Below the pieces are notes generated by a model. That model was not told where the DNA came from. It saw only the letters and a program-made list of their open reading frames with translations, and ran no database searches. This document shows positions 1 to 8,648 of a stretch of DNA of 64,000 nt, one piece after another. How positions within the stretch are numbered: position 1 is the first letter of the stretch; every line of letters starts with the position of its first letter. The stretch spans positions 434,001-498,000 of the forward strand of contig NZ_JBGNFV010000001.1 in assembly GCF_041449215.1 (NCBI RefSeq). Direction: 5' to 3'. The translations under genes were made by a program, and so were the position numbers. The stretch is from Roseivirga sp. BDSF3-8. GTDB taxonomy: Bacteria > Bacteroidota > Bacteroidia > Cytophagales > Cyclobacteriaceae.

Positions 1-1
1 T

Positions 2-760
2 AATGCACGCTCTATTTATAACCCCTTCGTGGGCAATTATATAATGGATGCGTTTACGACCGAACCATTTGCTGAACTGACGCTGCAAAAGGATGGCTGG
101 CTGTTCGTAGGCGGGCTAAGCAACGGACGCCTGAACCAGACACCGCTGTCCGGAGATGATGGGTTTGTACTGTACGGTAAGGTAGGATATGATAACTATG
201 TGAGTGATGACGTTCGCTTCAGACTAACCCTATCCGGCTACAACAGCACTGATAAGAGCACACGCGATTATCTGTACAACGGTGACCGTGCAGGTGGCAG
301 GTATTACAGCGTGCTGGAAGGCCAGAATGATGCCCGTGTCAACGATTTTCTACCCCGCTTTAACCCTGGCTACGCGTACCAGACGGCCTGGCAGATAAAC
401 CCTTTCGTAAAGGCCGGCGGGCTCGAATTCTTCGGAGTATATGAGCGCGTAAGCAACGGAGATGATGAACTGGGAGGCAATTACAACCAACTGGGAGGCG
501 ATCTTATCTACCGCTTTGGCAGCCAGGAAAACTTCTATGTGGGCGCCCGGTATAACCGGGTAAGCGGTGAAGCTATAGATGGTGCCCCTGAAGTGGAAAT
601 AGAACGTACCAACCTGGGTGGCGGCTGGTTTCTGACCAATAATGTACTGGCCAAACTGGAATATGTAACTGGAAACTACGGCGGACCCGGCTTTGATAAC
701 ACGAAGTTTCAGGGTGCTGAGTATGATGGATTTGTGCTGGAAGCCGTAATCAGTTTCTGA
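2..760 (+). CDS. Outer-membrane beta-barrel protein, C-terminal part (start lies left of window)
   Basis: The reading frame is open to the left edge, so the true start is outside the window; a GTG at 29 is only an internal codon. The visible part is about 252 residues. It has alternating aromatic and polar stretches, many Gly and Asn turns, and ends in Phe (VLEAVISF), which is the usual last strand of an outer-membrane barrel. It reads like a Bacteroidota porin-like protein, but I do not recognise the family. Its TGA shares one base with the ATG of the next gene, so the two are probably co-translated. Confidence 0.72.
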   Translation, partial: NARSIYNPFVGNYIMDAFTTEPFAELTLQKDGWLFVGGLSNGRLNQTPLSGDDGFVLYGKVGYDNYVSDDVRFRLTLSGYNSTDKSTRDYLYNGDRAGGRYYSVLEGQNDARVNDFLPRFNPGYAYQTAWQINPFVKAGGLEFFGVYERVSNGDDELGGNYNQLGGDLIYRFGSQENFYVGARYNRVSGEAIDGAPEVEIERTNLGGGWFLTNNVLAKLEYVTGNYGGPGFDNTKFQGAEYDGFVLEAVISF

Positions 761-1380
761 TGCAAGCCCCACTTGCCCATAAAGCGCTCTTGCTGTGTAC
801 CCTCCTGATGGGGTGCGCAGCGGGCGCTTTTTCTTATTCTGGTGACAGCCTTACCCTTAACGTCACCCTTTTACCCGGTAGCACCGTTGCTATAGAAGGG
901 TATACCAATGTAAATACCTTCACCTGTGCCTATTGCGGAGATACACCTGTAGTTGAAAATGCTATTGAGACAGCAGAAGACATGGGCGAGTGGTTACTTG
1001 ATCCTCAAAATGCGCGCATTGCGCTGGAGGTAAATTCTTTTGACTGTGGCCTGAAGCAAATGAACGAAGATTTTCGTGAGCTGCTGAATGCCCCCTCCCA
1101 TCCCACCTTACAGATAAGTCTTAGCGCTGTTGAATACCTGGAAGAGGACCTGTATTCTCTCACAGCTAACCTAAAAGTGGCAGGTACCAGCCGCCAGGTC
1201 TGTCTGCCCCTCAGGATCACCAGCGAAAGCACCGGCATACTCAGCGCCAGGGGGGCTCTCAGCGTGCACCTTACTGACTTCGGGCTGGAACCTCCCACCA
1301 GGCTTATGGGCATGGTAAAGGTGAAAGATAAGATCAAGGTAATCTTTGATCTGCAGCTTAAGGTCACCCCTCTTCCCTGA
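760..1380 (+). CDS. YceI-like periplasmic or lipoprotein
   Basis: A 206-residue exported protein. The N-terminus has a hydrophobic core ending in LLMGC (Cys19), an approximate lipobox, so it may be a lipoprotein or a plainly secreted protein. The remainder resembles the YceI lipocalin-like fold: an alternating strand pattern, a conserved-looking segment near residues 90-120 (EVNSFDCG, MNEDF, hydrophobic HPTLQ) and a second half ending IKVIFDLQL. YceI proteins bind polyisoprenoid or amphiphilic molecules in the periplasm; the ligand here is unknown. It overlaps the preceding barrel gene by one base, which suggests the two act together in the envelope. Confidence 0.65.
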   Translation: MQAPLAHKALLLCTLLMGCAAGAFSYSGDSLTLNVTLLPGSTVAIEGYTNVNTFTCAYCGDTPVVENAIETAEDMGEWLLDPQNARIALEVNSFDCGLKQMNEDFRELLNAPSHPTLQISLSAVEYLEEDLYSLTANLKVAGTSRQVCLPLRITSESTGILSARGALSVHLTDFGLEPPTRLMGMVKVKDKIKVIFDLQLKVTPLP

Positions 1381-1632
1381 CCTCTCTTTATTTCACTCCT
1401 GTCAGTTTCCTCTTTTCTTCGACACCCCACCGCCAGGGGCATAGGTAACAGCCTGGTCAGGCCATTCACCTATTCTTGCCAGACCTCTGGCGCTATCTTC
1501 TCTCAAACTGAACTAAAAAATTAATTCGGTTGTAGATCAACTTCTGCACTCATTTCAATCGGATGCAAAAGCGAAGTGCTGCCCCTTAACGTGCAGATAA
1601 TTTACGAGGCAGTAGATTTAAGCTAAAAATCG

Positions 1633-1640
1633 TACCTTTG
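1633..1640 (+). promoter_or_regulatory. Candidate Bacteroidota -7 box (TACCTTTG) before the SulP gene
   Basis: TACCTTTG matches the Bacteroidota housekeeping -7 consensus TANNTTTG and lies 43 bases before the SulP start codon. I see no good TTTG -33 box at the expected spacing. The rest of the 303-base gap (1381-1683) holds no gene I can support. Confidence 0.42.
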
Positions 1641-1683
1641 CGGCTTCGTTTTTGAATAAAAAGACAGAATAGAAAGGAAAGAA

Positions 1684-3267
1684 ATGGTAATGATCAGACT
1701 GCTGGAGGGAAAGCTTCGGGGGAATATCAAGGACGAGATACTGTCAGGGCTTACGGTAGCCATTGCATTGGTGCCCGAAGCAATAGCTTTTGCCATAATA
1801 GCTGGAGTAGACCCTAAAATAGGCCTATTTTCGGCATTTTTAATGGGTATTATTACCTCTGTTCTGGGCGGGCGCCCGGGCATGATCACCGGTGCTACCG
1901 GTGCCATAGCCGTAGTGGTGGCACCCCTGATAGCCGACCATGGCGTGGAGTATTTATTCCCTGCTATCATATTAGGGGGATTATTGCAAATAGGCGTAGG
2001 CGCTCTGAAGCTGGGAAAATTTATCCGCATGATTCCCCACCCGGTGATGCTGGGGTTTGTTAACGGCCTGGCCATTGTAATCTTCATGTCGCAGTTCAGC
2101 CAGTTCACCACCCGCACGGGTGGCCCGCTGGAGGGAATGGAGCTAGTGATATTTGGCGGACTGATCGCAGTAACCATGCTGATCATGTACTTCTTACCAA
2201 AGATCACAAAGGCAGTACCCTCTCCGCTGGTGGGCATTGTGGTAGCTACCCTACTTGCCATGTTCTTTTTTCAGGATACAATCAGAATAGGCGACAAGGC
2301 AGATATGAGCACTATGTCGGAAGGACTTTTCGCACCCTTCTTTCTGCTGTTTCCCGATACGGTACCCATATCGTTAGGCACACTGGCCATTCTCTTTCCC
2401 TATGCGCTTAAGGTAGCAGGCGTAGGCCTGATCGAAAGCTTGCTTACGCTCACGCTAATAGATGAGATGACAGATACCCGCGGTAATGGTAATAAGGAAT
2501 CCATTGCCCAGGGTATAGGCAATTTCGTGACTGGTTTCTTTGGTGGCATGGGTGGCTGTGCTATGATCGGACAGAGTATGATCAATATCAACTCCGGTGC
2601 GCGCCGTCGTATCAGTTCCTTTACCGCCGCCGTATTCCTTCTTTCATTTATGCTGGTACTGGGTCAGTTTATCGCAGTAATACCCATTGCAGGCCTGGTA
2701 GGAGTAATGTTTATGGTGGCGATCGGCACTTTTGAGTGGTCAAGCTTCCGCGTGTGGAATAAGGTGCCTAAAATGGACATCTTCATCATTCTGGTCGTAT
2801 CTATCGTTACCGTGCTCGAAGACCTGGCAGTGGCGGTACTCATTGGTGTGATCCTGTCTGCCCTTTCTTTTTCCTGGGAAAATGCCCTGCGTATCCGTGC
2901 CCGTAAGCGTACCGATGAACACGGAGTAAAGCATTATGAGATATTCGGCCCATTGTTCTTTGCTTCCACGACTACCTTCATGTCTAAATTTGACCCCAAG
3001 AACGATCCTGAGTCTGTAATCATAGACTTTGCCGAGTCACGCGTGATGGACCAGTCGGCCATAGAGGCCATTAATAAAATCGCTGAGAAATACGAACAGG
3101 AAGGCAAAACTATCCACCTGTACCACCTGAGCAAGGACTGCGTGAGGCTGGTAAAAAGGGCTGAGAAGATATGCCGTGTAAATGTACTGGAGGATCCGGA
3201 TTACTTTGTGGCAATCAATGATTATAAGGAAGCAGCAGCGGCCAGGCGTCAAAAGGCATTGGCCTGA
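1684..3267 (+). CDS. SulP/SLC26 family anion transporter with STAS domain
   Basis: A 527-residue integral membrane protein of normal SulP length. The SulP signature region lies near residues 20-52 (LTVAIALVPEAIAFA, then GVDPKIGLFSAF). It is followed by about ten to twelve further hydrophobic segments, then a cytoplasmic STAS domain at about 410-510 (FGPLFFAS, VIIDFAESRVMDQSA). Family members move sulfate, bicarbonate or other anions across the inner membrane; the substrate cannot be told from sequence. ATG is preceded by AGAAAGGAAAGAA, a weak purine-rich site. It stands alone between a YceI-like gene and a convergent stressosome operon, with a shared terminator downstream. Confidence 0.93.
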   Translation: MVMIRLLEGKLRGNIKDEILSGLTVAIALVPEAIAFAIIAGVDPKIGLFSAFLMGIITSVLGGRPGMITGATGAIAVVVAPLIADHGVEYLFPAIILGGLLQIGVGALKLGKFIRMIPHPVMLGFVNGLAIVIFMSQFSQFTTRTGGPLEGMELVIFGGLIAVTMLIMYFLPKITKAVPSPLVGIVVATLLAMFFFQDTIRIGDKADMSTMSEGLFAPFFLLFPDTVPISLGTLAILFPYALKVAGVGLIESLLTLTLIDEMTDTRGNGNKESIAQGIGNFVTGFFGGMGGCAMIGQSMININSGARRRISSFTAAVFLLSFMLVLGQFIAVIPIAGLVGVMFMVAIGTFEWSSFRVWNKVPKMDIFIILVVSIVTVLEDLAVAVLIGVILSALSFSWENALRIRARKRTDEHGVKHYEIFGPLFFASTTTFMSKFDPKNDPESVIIDFAESRVMDQSAIEAINKIAEKYEQEGKTIHLYHLSKDCVRLVKRAEKICRVNVLEDPDYFVAINDYKEAAAARRQKALA

Positions 3268-3295
3268 TAGGCTGCCTGCATAAATTTATCATCAG

Positions 3296-3330
3296 CTACC
3301 CGTTCTGTCCAAGACAGGGCGGGTAGTTTT
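3296..3330. terminator. Bidirectional hairpin terminator
   Basis: CTACCCG..CTGTC caa GACAG..CGGGTAG forms a long stem followed by TTTTGGTTT. It lies between the convergent SulP and histidine kinase genes. Confidence 0.8.
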
Positions 3331-3361
3331 GGTTTAAGGGTAAGTAAAAGGAAGGTTTTTG

Positions 3362-4654
3362 TTACTGTAGTTTGTAGGGCATGAGCATGCAAGTAAACGT
3401 AGTCCCCTCCCCCACCTTACTGCTTACTTCCATCCGGCCATGGTTTTTTTCCACCATCTTTTTGATCAGGTGGAGGCCTATTCCTTTACCGGTTTGCTCC
3501 TCGGTAAATCGCTGAAATGGCTTAAAGATTTGCTCACCATTCTTTTCCAGATCCATACCTATGCCGTTATCAGCTACCTTGAGCACCACAAAAGGATCCT
3601 GGCGTTGGGTGCTAAGGTTAATAACGGGCTTCCGTGAGGGGCAACGGTATTTTATGGCGTTACTTACCAGGTTTCGAACGATACTGGCAAGATAGGGCTT
3701 AACATAATCGATTTCCTTAACCTCCAGATGCAGGTTAAGCTCTCCCCCCTCCTCTTCAAGCTGATAGCGATATTCAGACAGCAGATTATTCAGTTCCTCT
3801 TCAAAACGAATGGTCTTTACGTTACCGGAGGTATCCTGATCCACATCGATGATCTCAATAAGACCGGAGACAATGTCATTCATATTATTAATGACAGGGT
3901 TCAGTAAATCGAATGTCTCAGTTTTATCTTCTGATTGCCTGCCTAACTGTACAAGCAGCTTAAGGGTGGTGAGGGGGTTTTTAAGGTCATGAGAGAGAGT
4001 ATAAGCAAACTCCGTCAGGCTTTCATTGGTGGTATCCAGGCGTTTATTCAGGAGCTTGATCTCCCTTAGCTGGCAGTTAATCTCAGCATTCTTCTTTTCC
4101 AATTCCACCATCAGGCTTTCAAGCTGCTGGTTTTTGTCCTTTAGCTCCTGGTAGGGAGATACACCAGCCTTATCTTTCAGAGCAGTCTGGAGTTTGGTCT
4201 TATGCTCTTCGGTTATTGATATAAGGTGGCAATTCTTCCGCATTGTAAGCAAAGCCCGGTCGTCCTGCGCCTCCACGGTCATTTCATCCATCAGCAGCGT
4301 GGCCGTCTTGATTTCGGAGGTATCCTGGAGGTTATTTATTCCCTCCTCGTCCAGGTCGTCCCTTTCTGTTTCGCCGCTTATATTGATCTCTATCAGGTGG
4401 CCTTTTTTGTCATGCTGATCTACCTGGATACGGGTATTCATCCAAACATTGCTGAAGTGAGCCACCATAAACCTGAGCACCTCAGATACGGAAGTACCAA
4501 TCTTGGTCTGCTCCACTACCGGCAGGTCCAAAAGTTTTACCACCGTTATGGCCTGCCTGTAGGCCAGGGCCACATCCAGGCGGGTCTCGATCCTCAGTTC
4601 AAAAAGAGGATCCGGCAAAGAGTCTACAGGTTTTGTTTGTTTGGATAAAGGCAT
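3362..4654 (-). CDS. Sensor histidine kinase with degenerate RsbT/RsbW-like N-terminal domain
   Basis: 430 residues. The N-terminal 25-150 region (TRLDVALAYRQAI, VEQTKIGTSVSEVLRFM) resembles the start of an anti-sigma type ATPase domain but lacks visible ATP-binding G boxes. I infer a degenerate domain or docking module. A coiled coil at about 165-215 leads into a HisKA helix with the phospho-accepting His in TLSHDLKNPL. A HATPase follows, with an N box (NLVSNAIKY), a G1 box (DNGIGM) and a G2 box (GKGIGLHL). There are no membrane segments, so it is cytoplasmic. It is the last gene of the stressosome operon and overlaps the phosphatase gene by one base, so it probably receives or relays the stressosome output to an unlinked response regulator. 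Confidence 0.88.
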   Translation of the reverse strand: MPLSKQTKPVDSLPDPLFELRIETRLDVALAYRQAITVVKLLDLPVVEQTKIGTSVSEVLRFMVAHFSNVWMNTRIQVDQHDKKGHLIEINISGETERDDLDEEGINNLQDTSEIKTATLLMDEMTVEAQDDRALLTMRKNCHLISITEEHKTKLQTALKDKAGVSPYQELKDKNQQLESLMVELEKKNAEINCQLREIKLLNKRLDTTNESLTEFAYTLSHDLKNPLTTLKLLVQLGRQSEDKTETFDLLNPVINNMNDIVSGLIEIIDVDQDTSGNVKTIRFEEELNNLLSEYRYQLEEEGGELNLHLEVKEIDYVKPYLASIVRNLVSNAIKYRCPSRKPVINLSTQRQDPFVVLKVADNGIGMDLEKNGEQIFKPFQRFTEEQTGKGIGLHLIKKMVEKNHGRMEVSSKVGEGTTFTCMLMPYKLQ

Positions 4655-5712
4655 CAGACCTTATTTATTTTTATTACCACTGCCATCTGATCATCACGTG
4701 TTACCTTACTGTCCCGGTAAAGTACAGCGGCTATGACCAGGGGGTGCCTGGACTGTAATCCGGGATAGTCCGACCAAACCCAGCTATTTTTCAGGCCGTC
4801 CGAATGAAGAACCACCACGGCCGGAGGTACTATATCCTGCTCTACCACAAGAGGTTGCCGGGGCATGTTATACCCCAGAGTACCACTGACAGAAATAAGG
4901 CTTTTGGCCTTTCCTTCATGGATGACTTTGCCAGTGATATTCCCTACTCCACAGTAGGCCAGGCGTTTTTTATTCAGGTTCAGGCGCAGCATCGCTCCTA
5001 CCCCTCCCCTTGTTTTTTCCATGCCATGATGTATGTCTGTAAGTATGTCACGCAGATCCACCTTTTCCGAATCCGTAAACGACTCTACAGCCTTGCGCGA
5101 AGCCTCATGTGCAGGCACTCCATGCCCGAGGCCATCACTAATGAAAAAATAGTGATTACCGGCTTTTTGCATAGTGGCGCACATATCACCACATACATCT
5201 GCCCCGGGGTAGCATACAGACAGCACGCCTGTGTTAATTTCTTTTTTTCTGGGCCTGGAGACAACAGATGGTTCCTGCTGAAACAGGATGGCCGGTTCAT
5301 CTTCTCTGAACCTAATCAGCGAATAAATCACTGTACCTTTGTCCGGGTATGAATAAATATCGAATTCGGAAGAAAACCTGTTGATAGCTCCCAACCCTGT
5401 ACCAAGGCTGCTTTCTCCGGATGATACCCCGTCTTTTATATTTTGCCAGACATTTTGCATACCTGGTCCGCTGTCTATGCCCAAAATTTCGATACCCGCC
5501 TCATCACTTTTCTTTATTGTCCGGAAAAGTATCATTCCATTCAGGCCGTATTTCAACTGATTGGTCATGATCTCCGAGGCCACTATCTCTACCTTTCCGG
5601 TCTGATGTTCCGTTAAGCCCAGTCTGCGGCAGGTAGTGGCAAGTACTGATTTTACCTCCATGATCCTGCTGCGCTCATTAACCATATACAGCTTAAACGG
5701 GTGAGTATACAT
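4654..5712 (-). CDS. Anti-sigma-type ATPase fused to PP2C/SpoIIE phosphatase (RsbX-like)
   Basis: 352 residues in two domains. Residues about 18-140 form a GHKL ATPase (SEIMTNQLKYG N box, IDSGPGM G1 box, LGTGLGAINR G2 box). Residues about 160-350 form a PP2C-like SpoIIE phosphatase with metal-binding acidic motifs ADVCGDM, ISDGLGHG, LHSDGL and RDDQ. In Bacillus the single-domain phosphatase RsbX resets RsbR and RsbS by removing phosphate; this fusion is the likely counterpart. It sits one base from rsbT and overlaps the kinase gene, so the operon is tightly coupled. All expected metal-binding Asp residues appear present. Confidence 0.88.
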   Translation of the reverse strand: MYTHPFKLYMVNERSRIMEVKSVLATTCRRLGLTEHQTGKVEIVASEIMTNQLKYGLNGMILFRTIKKSDEAGIEILGIDSGPGMQNVWQNIKDGVSSGESSLGTGLGAINRFSSEFDIYSYPDKGTVIYSLIRFREDEPAILFQQEPSVVSRPRKKEINTGVLSVCYPGADVCGDMCATMQKAGNHYFFISDGLGHGVPAHEASRKAVESFTDSEKVDLRDILTDIHHGMEKTRGGVGAMLRLNLNKKRLAYCGVGNITGKVIHEGKAKSLISVSGTLGYNMPRQPLVVEQDIVPPAVVVLHSDGLKNSWVWSDYPGLQSRHPLVIAAVLYRDSKVTRDDQMAVVIKINKV

Positions 5713-5713
5713 G

Positions 5714-6118
5714 TTAGCTTTTTTCGATTATTACGGTGGTACCTTCTCCCACTTTTGTCTCCAGACTGAAATAATCCACTAACCTTTTTGTTCCGGGAAG
5801 TCCCAGTCCGAGCCCATTTACCCTGGAGCTGTACCCCTTTTGCATCGCTTTTTCAGCATCGGCCATACCGGGACCTTTATCCTCAAAAATCAATTGCACC
5901 ACGCGCTTACCCGATTTGGGGAGGATGGTCAGTGTCATTTTACCACCCCGGGCATATAGCAGCATGTTTCTGGCCAGCTCACTCGCTGCAGTGATGAGCT
6001 TAGTCTGGTTCAGTACAGACATGCCTATTTCTTTACAGGCCCTCTGCACCATACTGCGCATGAGAGAAAGCTCCTGCTCTTTCCTTATTATAAGGACTTC
6101 GGCATTATCACGCTTCAT
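5714..6118 (-). CDS. rsbT: RsbT-like serine/threonine switch kinase
   Basis: 134 residues when started at the ATG at 6118; an upstream ATG at 6181 would overlap rsbS and add 21 residues not typical of RsbT. GHKL kinase motifs are clear: N box ASELARNML, G1 box DKGPGMAD and G2 box GLGLGLPGTKR. In stressosomes RsbT phosphorylates RsbS and RsbR and then leaves the complex to activate a partner. It follows rsbS by 10 bases and precedes the ATPase-phosphatase gene by one base, matching the rsbR-rsbS-rsbT order known elsewhere. Confidence 0.9.
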   Translation of the reverse strand: MKRDNAEVLIIRKEQELSLMRSMVQRACKEIGMSVLNQTKLITAASELARNMLLYARGGKMTLTILPKSGKRVVQLIFEDKGPGMADAEKAMQKGYSSRVNGLGLGLPGTKRLVDYFSLETKVGEGTTVIIEKS

Positions 6119-6128
6119 CCTGATAAGG

Positions 6129-6494
6129 TTAATCCTTGCCGGAAAGATGTTGATTAAGCCACTCAAAGCCTTTTTCAACATTCAGCGCAGTCTGTATACC
6201 GTCCAGATCCATGCCCAGTTCGACCAGGGTTATAGCCACAGCAGGTTGCATTCCTACCACTACGGTGGTAGCATCCATTAGCCTGGTCACTTTTGTGATC
6301 TGATAGAGGATGTGCCCCATGAAGCTGTCTACAATTGAAAGTGCCGAAATATCTATTAGCACCCCCCTTGCCTTAGTCTTCTGTACCTTTAACAGCAGGT
6401 CATTCTGAAGGTCTATCGCCAGTTGGTCATACAGGTCTACCTGAATACTGACGAGCAGACAATCATTAATTTTTAAGATAGGTATCTTTTCCAT
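6129..6494 (-). CDS. rsbS: RsbS-like STAS scaffold protein
   Basis: 121 residues made of a single STAS domain. The segment ISALSIVDSFMG places a Ser where Bacillus RsbS is phosphorylated by RsbT (Ser59, from memory of the family), and the second half VVVGMQPAVAITLVELG matches the RsbS pattern. RsbS forms the stressosome core and sequesters RsbT. Its start overlaps the 3' end of rsbR by 29 bases, so translational coupling is likely and would hold the two core proteins in fixed ratio. Confidence 0.9.
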   Translation of the reverse strand: MEKIPILKINDCLLVSIQVDLYDQLAIDLQNDLLLKVQKTKARGVLIDISALSIVDSFMGHILYQITKVTRLMDATTVVVGMQPAVAITLVELGMDLDGIQTALNVEKGFEWLNQHLSGKD

Positions 6495-7317
6495 TGCGGC
6501 TCTTGCTCATCAGTTCGATTCCGTATTTAAGTGCAGTTGCCATCGACCCTTTCGTCATTACTTCGTTCAGGTCTATCCCTAGCTGTACGATGGTCTGGGC
6601 CGTTTCCGGACGTATACCGCTTATGATACAAGTAGCGCCCATAAGCTTGGCCGCCGTCACTGTCTTAATCAGATGCTGGGCGGTGAGGCTATCTACGGTG
6701 GGCACACCGGATACATCGAGGATAGCAATGTCACTTTCGAGCTTTACGATGGCTTCGAGCAGGCTCTCCATGGTTTTTTGTGCACGGGTGCTGTCCATCG
6801 ATCCTATGATAGGCAAGGCCAGGATACCGTCCCACACCTGGATAACAGGGGTGGAAATCTCCTCTATTTCCTTTACCTGCCGCATAATGATGGCCTCCCT
6901 GTTTTCGATATAGTAATCGAACATCTGAACGACCAGCTCATCAACTACTGTGGTAAGTACCAGGGCACCTGCGTTGAACCTATCTACATCTTCACCACAG
7001 GCTTCTTTTATGTAAGGGAGCAAAACTTCCTTAATGCTTTGTACGAAACGTCCGGTGTCTTTGGGAGAAAAACCAAGTTGAGCACGATTCCGGGCGCTTT
7101 CCATAAGAAACGCCTTCAGCTCACCGTAAGGCTTGGAGTTGAGCTCAGCCTTGTCTTCATGCTGCAGATAGGCCAGTAACCTTACCAGAAAGGCCTCACT
7201 CTCTTCTTCCATTTCCTCACGTGATAGGATGTCAGTCTCTATCTTCTTTTCCTTTTCCTGAAAATCGACCCAATCCTTTAAAATCTCACTTTTCCGCGAT
7301 CTGAGGTAGTCATACAT
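6466..7317 (-). CDS. rsbR: RsbR-like stressosome sensor/scaffold with RsbRD-type N-terminal domain
   Basis: 283 residues. The N-terminal 150 residues are all-helical (EEESEAFLVRLLAYL, SPKDTGRFVQSIKEVLLPY), like the RsbRD N-terminal domain rather than a heme globin, so the sensed signal is unknown. The C-terminal STAS domain at about 160-275 carries VSGVPTVDSLTAQ and GIRPETAQTIVQLG. By memory alignment, Ser in VDS replaces Bacillus RsbRA Thr171, and Thr in AQT corresponds to Thr205. First gene of the five-gene operon; the upstream AT-rich 226 bases should hold the promoter. Confidence 0.9.
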   Translation of the reverse strand: MYDYLRSRKSEILKDWVDFQEKEKKIETDILSREEMEEESEAFLVRLLAYLQHEDKAELNSKPYGELKAFLMESARNRAQLGFSPKDTGRFVQSIKEVLLPYIKEACGEDVDRFNAGALVLTTVVDELVVQMFDYYIENREAIIMRQVKEIEEISTPVIQVWDGILALPIIGSMDSTRAQKTMESLLEAIVKLESDIAILDVSGVPTVDSLTAQHLIKTVTAAKLMGATCIISGIRPETAQTIVQLGIDLNEVMTKGSMATALKYGIELMSKSRNGKDTYLKN

Positions 7318-7543
7318 CGGCTAAAAATTATGTTTTGCGTATAAAAAAGTTAATGCAAATCTAAGCAAAATAATGCAGGTAATGGTGATATTCAGGGCCT
7401 TTGTAGGTTACAACCTATTTATTGTTACGCAAAAAAATAAACAAAACTAATATACAGGTGAAACAGTAGCCCCGCTATCAGCTTCTTAAGCCTGTTAATA
7501 GTTGTATATTACCCATCAAGTTAAATCAGACGAATATAAACGG

Positions 7544-7981
7544 ATGGATCAATTTATGCAGGAGGCGATAGCCGAAGCACAGAAAGGCTACGATGAAGGA
7601 GGCATCCCCATAGGCTCAGTGATTGTATATGAGGGTAAGATCATAGGGCGGGGACATAATAAGCGTCTGCAAAATGGCTCGGTGGTACTTCACGGGGAAA
7701 TGGATGCCTTTGAAAATGCAGGCCGCCAGCCCGCCTCTGTATACCGCGAGTGTACCATATATACTACACTGTCTCCCTGTCCTATGTGCAGCGGAGCCAT
7801 ATTATTATATGGTATTCCCAGGGTTATTGTGGGTGAAAACAGCACCTTTATGGGAGCGGAAGAGCACCTTCGGGCTCAGGGCGTGGAGGTGGAAGTGGTA
7901 GATAGCCAGGAGTGCAAAGAACTGATGGCCAAGTTCATTGCCGAAAAACCTGAGGTGTGGAATGAAGATATAGGCGAATAG
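7544..7981 (+). CDS. Cytosine deaminase-like nucleoside/base deaminase
   Basis: 145 residues from the ATG at 7544; a TTG at 7502 would add 14 residues with no family match. The zinc motif HGEMDAFE and the PCPMCSGA Cys pair define the CDA fold. HGE rather than HAE at the first motif is as in yeast cytosine deaminase, so the substrate may be cytosine or a related base, but guanine or tRNA adenosine cannot be excluded by eye. The gene is divergent from the stressosome operon and convergent with an HD hydrolase gene 7 bases away. Confidence 0.85.
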   Translation: MDQFMQEAIAEAQKGYDEGGIPIGSVIVYEGKIIGRGHNKRLQNGSVVLHGEMDAFENAGRQPASVYRECTIYTTLSPCPMCSGAILLYGIPRVIVGENSTFMGAEEHLRAQGVEVEVVDSQECKELMAKFIAEKPEVWNEDIGE

Positions 7982-7988
7982 CCCTGAC

Positions 7989-8606
7989 TTACAGCGAAGT
8001 CAGCTCCCGGGCCAGATTCTCCCTGGCCTGCTTCTCGTATCTCTGATAAAAATGATCCGTTTTGAAAATCCGGCTCATTTGCAGGAAGTGTTTCAGCACT
8101 TTACGGCGCCCGCGCTTATACATAAACCCAGGATAGATGCTATACTCCTTACGTACCTTGCGCGTGTAATCATGGTAGGCTACAGGCGAAGCCCCGAGTA
8201 TGGCGAGGTCAGCATCTAACAGATAACATGTATCAAAATCTGCACCCGCCTCGTGGGTCTTGGTGGCCAGGATATGACTGTGCACCCGCTGGAGTTTCTC
8301 ATGATCAAGCCCCATGGCGGACAGGCGTTCAACCGCAAGCCTGGCGCTTTTCTCCTCATTATCACCGGCGGTGGCACTGTATACTATATCATGATAGAAG
8401 AGGGCAAACCATATAGCATCCGCATCCTGCAGGTAGGGCTGTATCTCCATTATTTCCTCGGCCAGATGCACCAGGTGCTCCTGATTATGGTATGCGCGCG
8501 CCTCTGAGGTATAAGCAGAGACTATTTCCTGCCAGAAGCCTGCCACCATGCCTTCATCAGCCGTATAGGCCTGGCAGAGTTGAGTCCATCTATCTTTTAA
8601 CTGCAT
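7989..8606 (-). CDS. HD-domain metal-dependent hydrolase
   Basis: 205 residues. The N-terminal half carries an HD-type metal site: RAYHNQEHL near residue 38, FYHDIVY near residue 70 and a later acidic position (LLDADLAIL). This corresponds to a widespread family of predicted HD phosphohydrolases whose substrate is not established. No signal peptide or membrane segment is visible. It ends just after the convergent deaminase gene; whether the two are linked in nucleotide turnover is only a guess. Confidence 0.8.
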   Translation of the reverse strand: MQLKDRWTQLCQAYTADEGMVAGFWQEIVSAYTSEARAYHNQEHLVHLAEEIMEIQPYLQDADAIWFALFYHDIVYSATAGDNEEKSARLAVERLSAMGLDHEKLQRVHSHILATKTHEAGADFDTCYLLDADLAILGASPVAYHDYTRKVRKEYSIYPGFMYKRGRRKVLKHFLQMSRIFKTDHFYQRYEKQARENLARELTSL

Positions 8607-8648
8607 TCCTTATTGCCGGTAAATTGACGGAGCAATCTACCTAAAATT

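Noticed and set aside
8228-8507. Plus-strand ORFs within the HD hydrolase gene
   Set aside because: Antisense shadows; the minus-strand frame carries the HD motifs.
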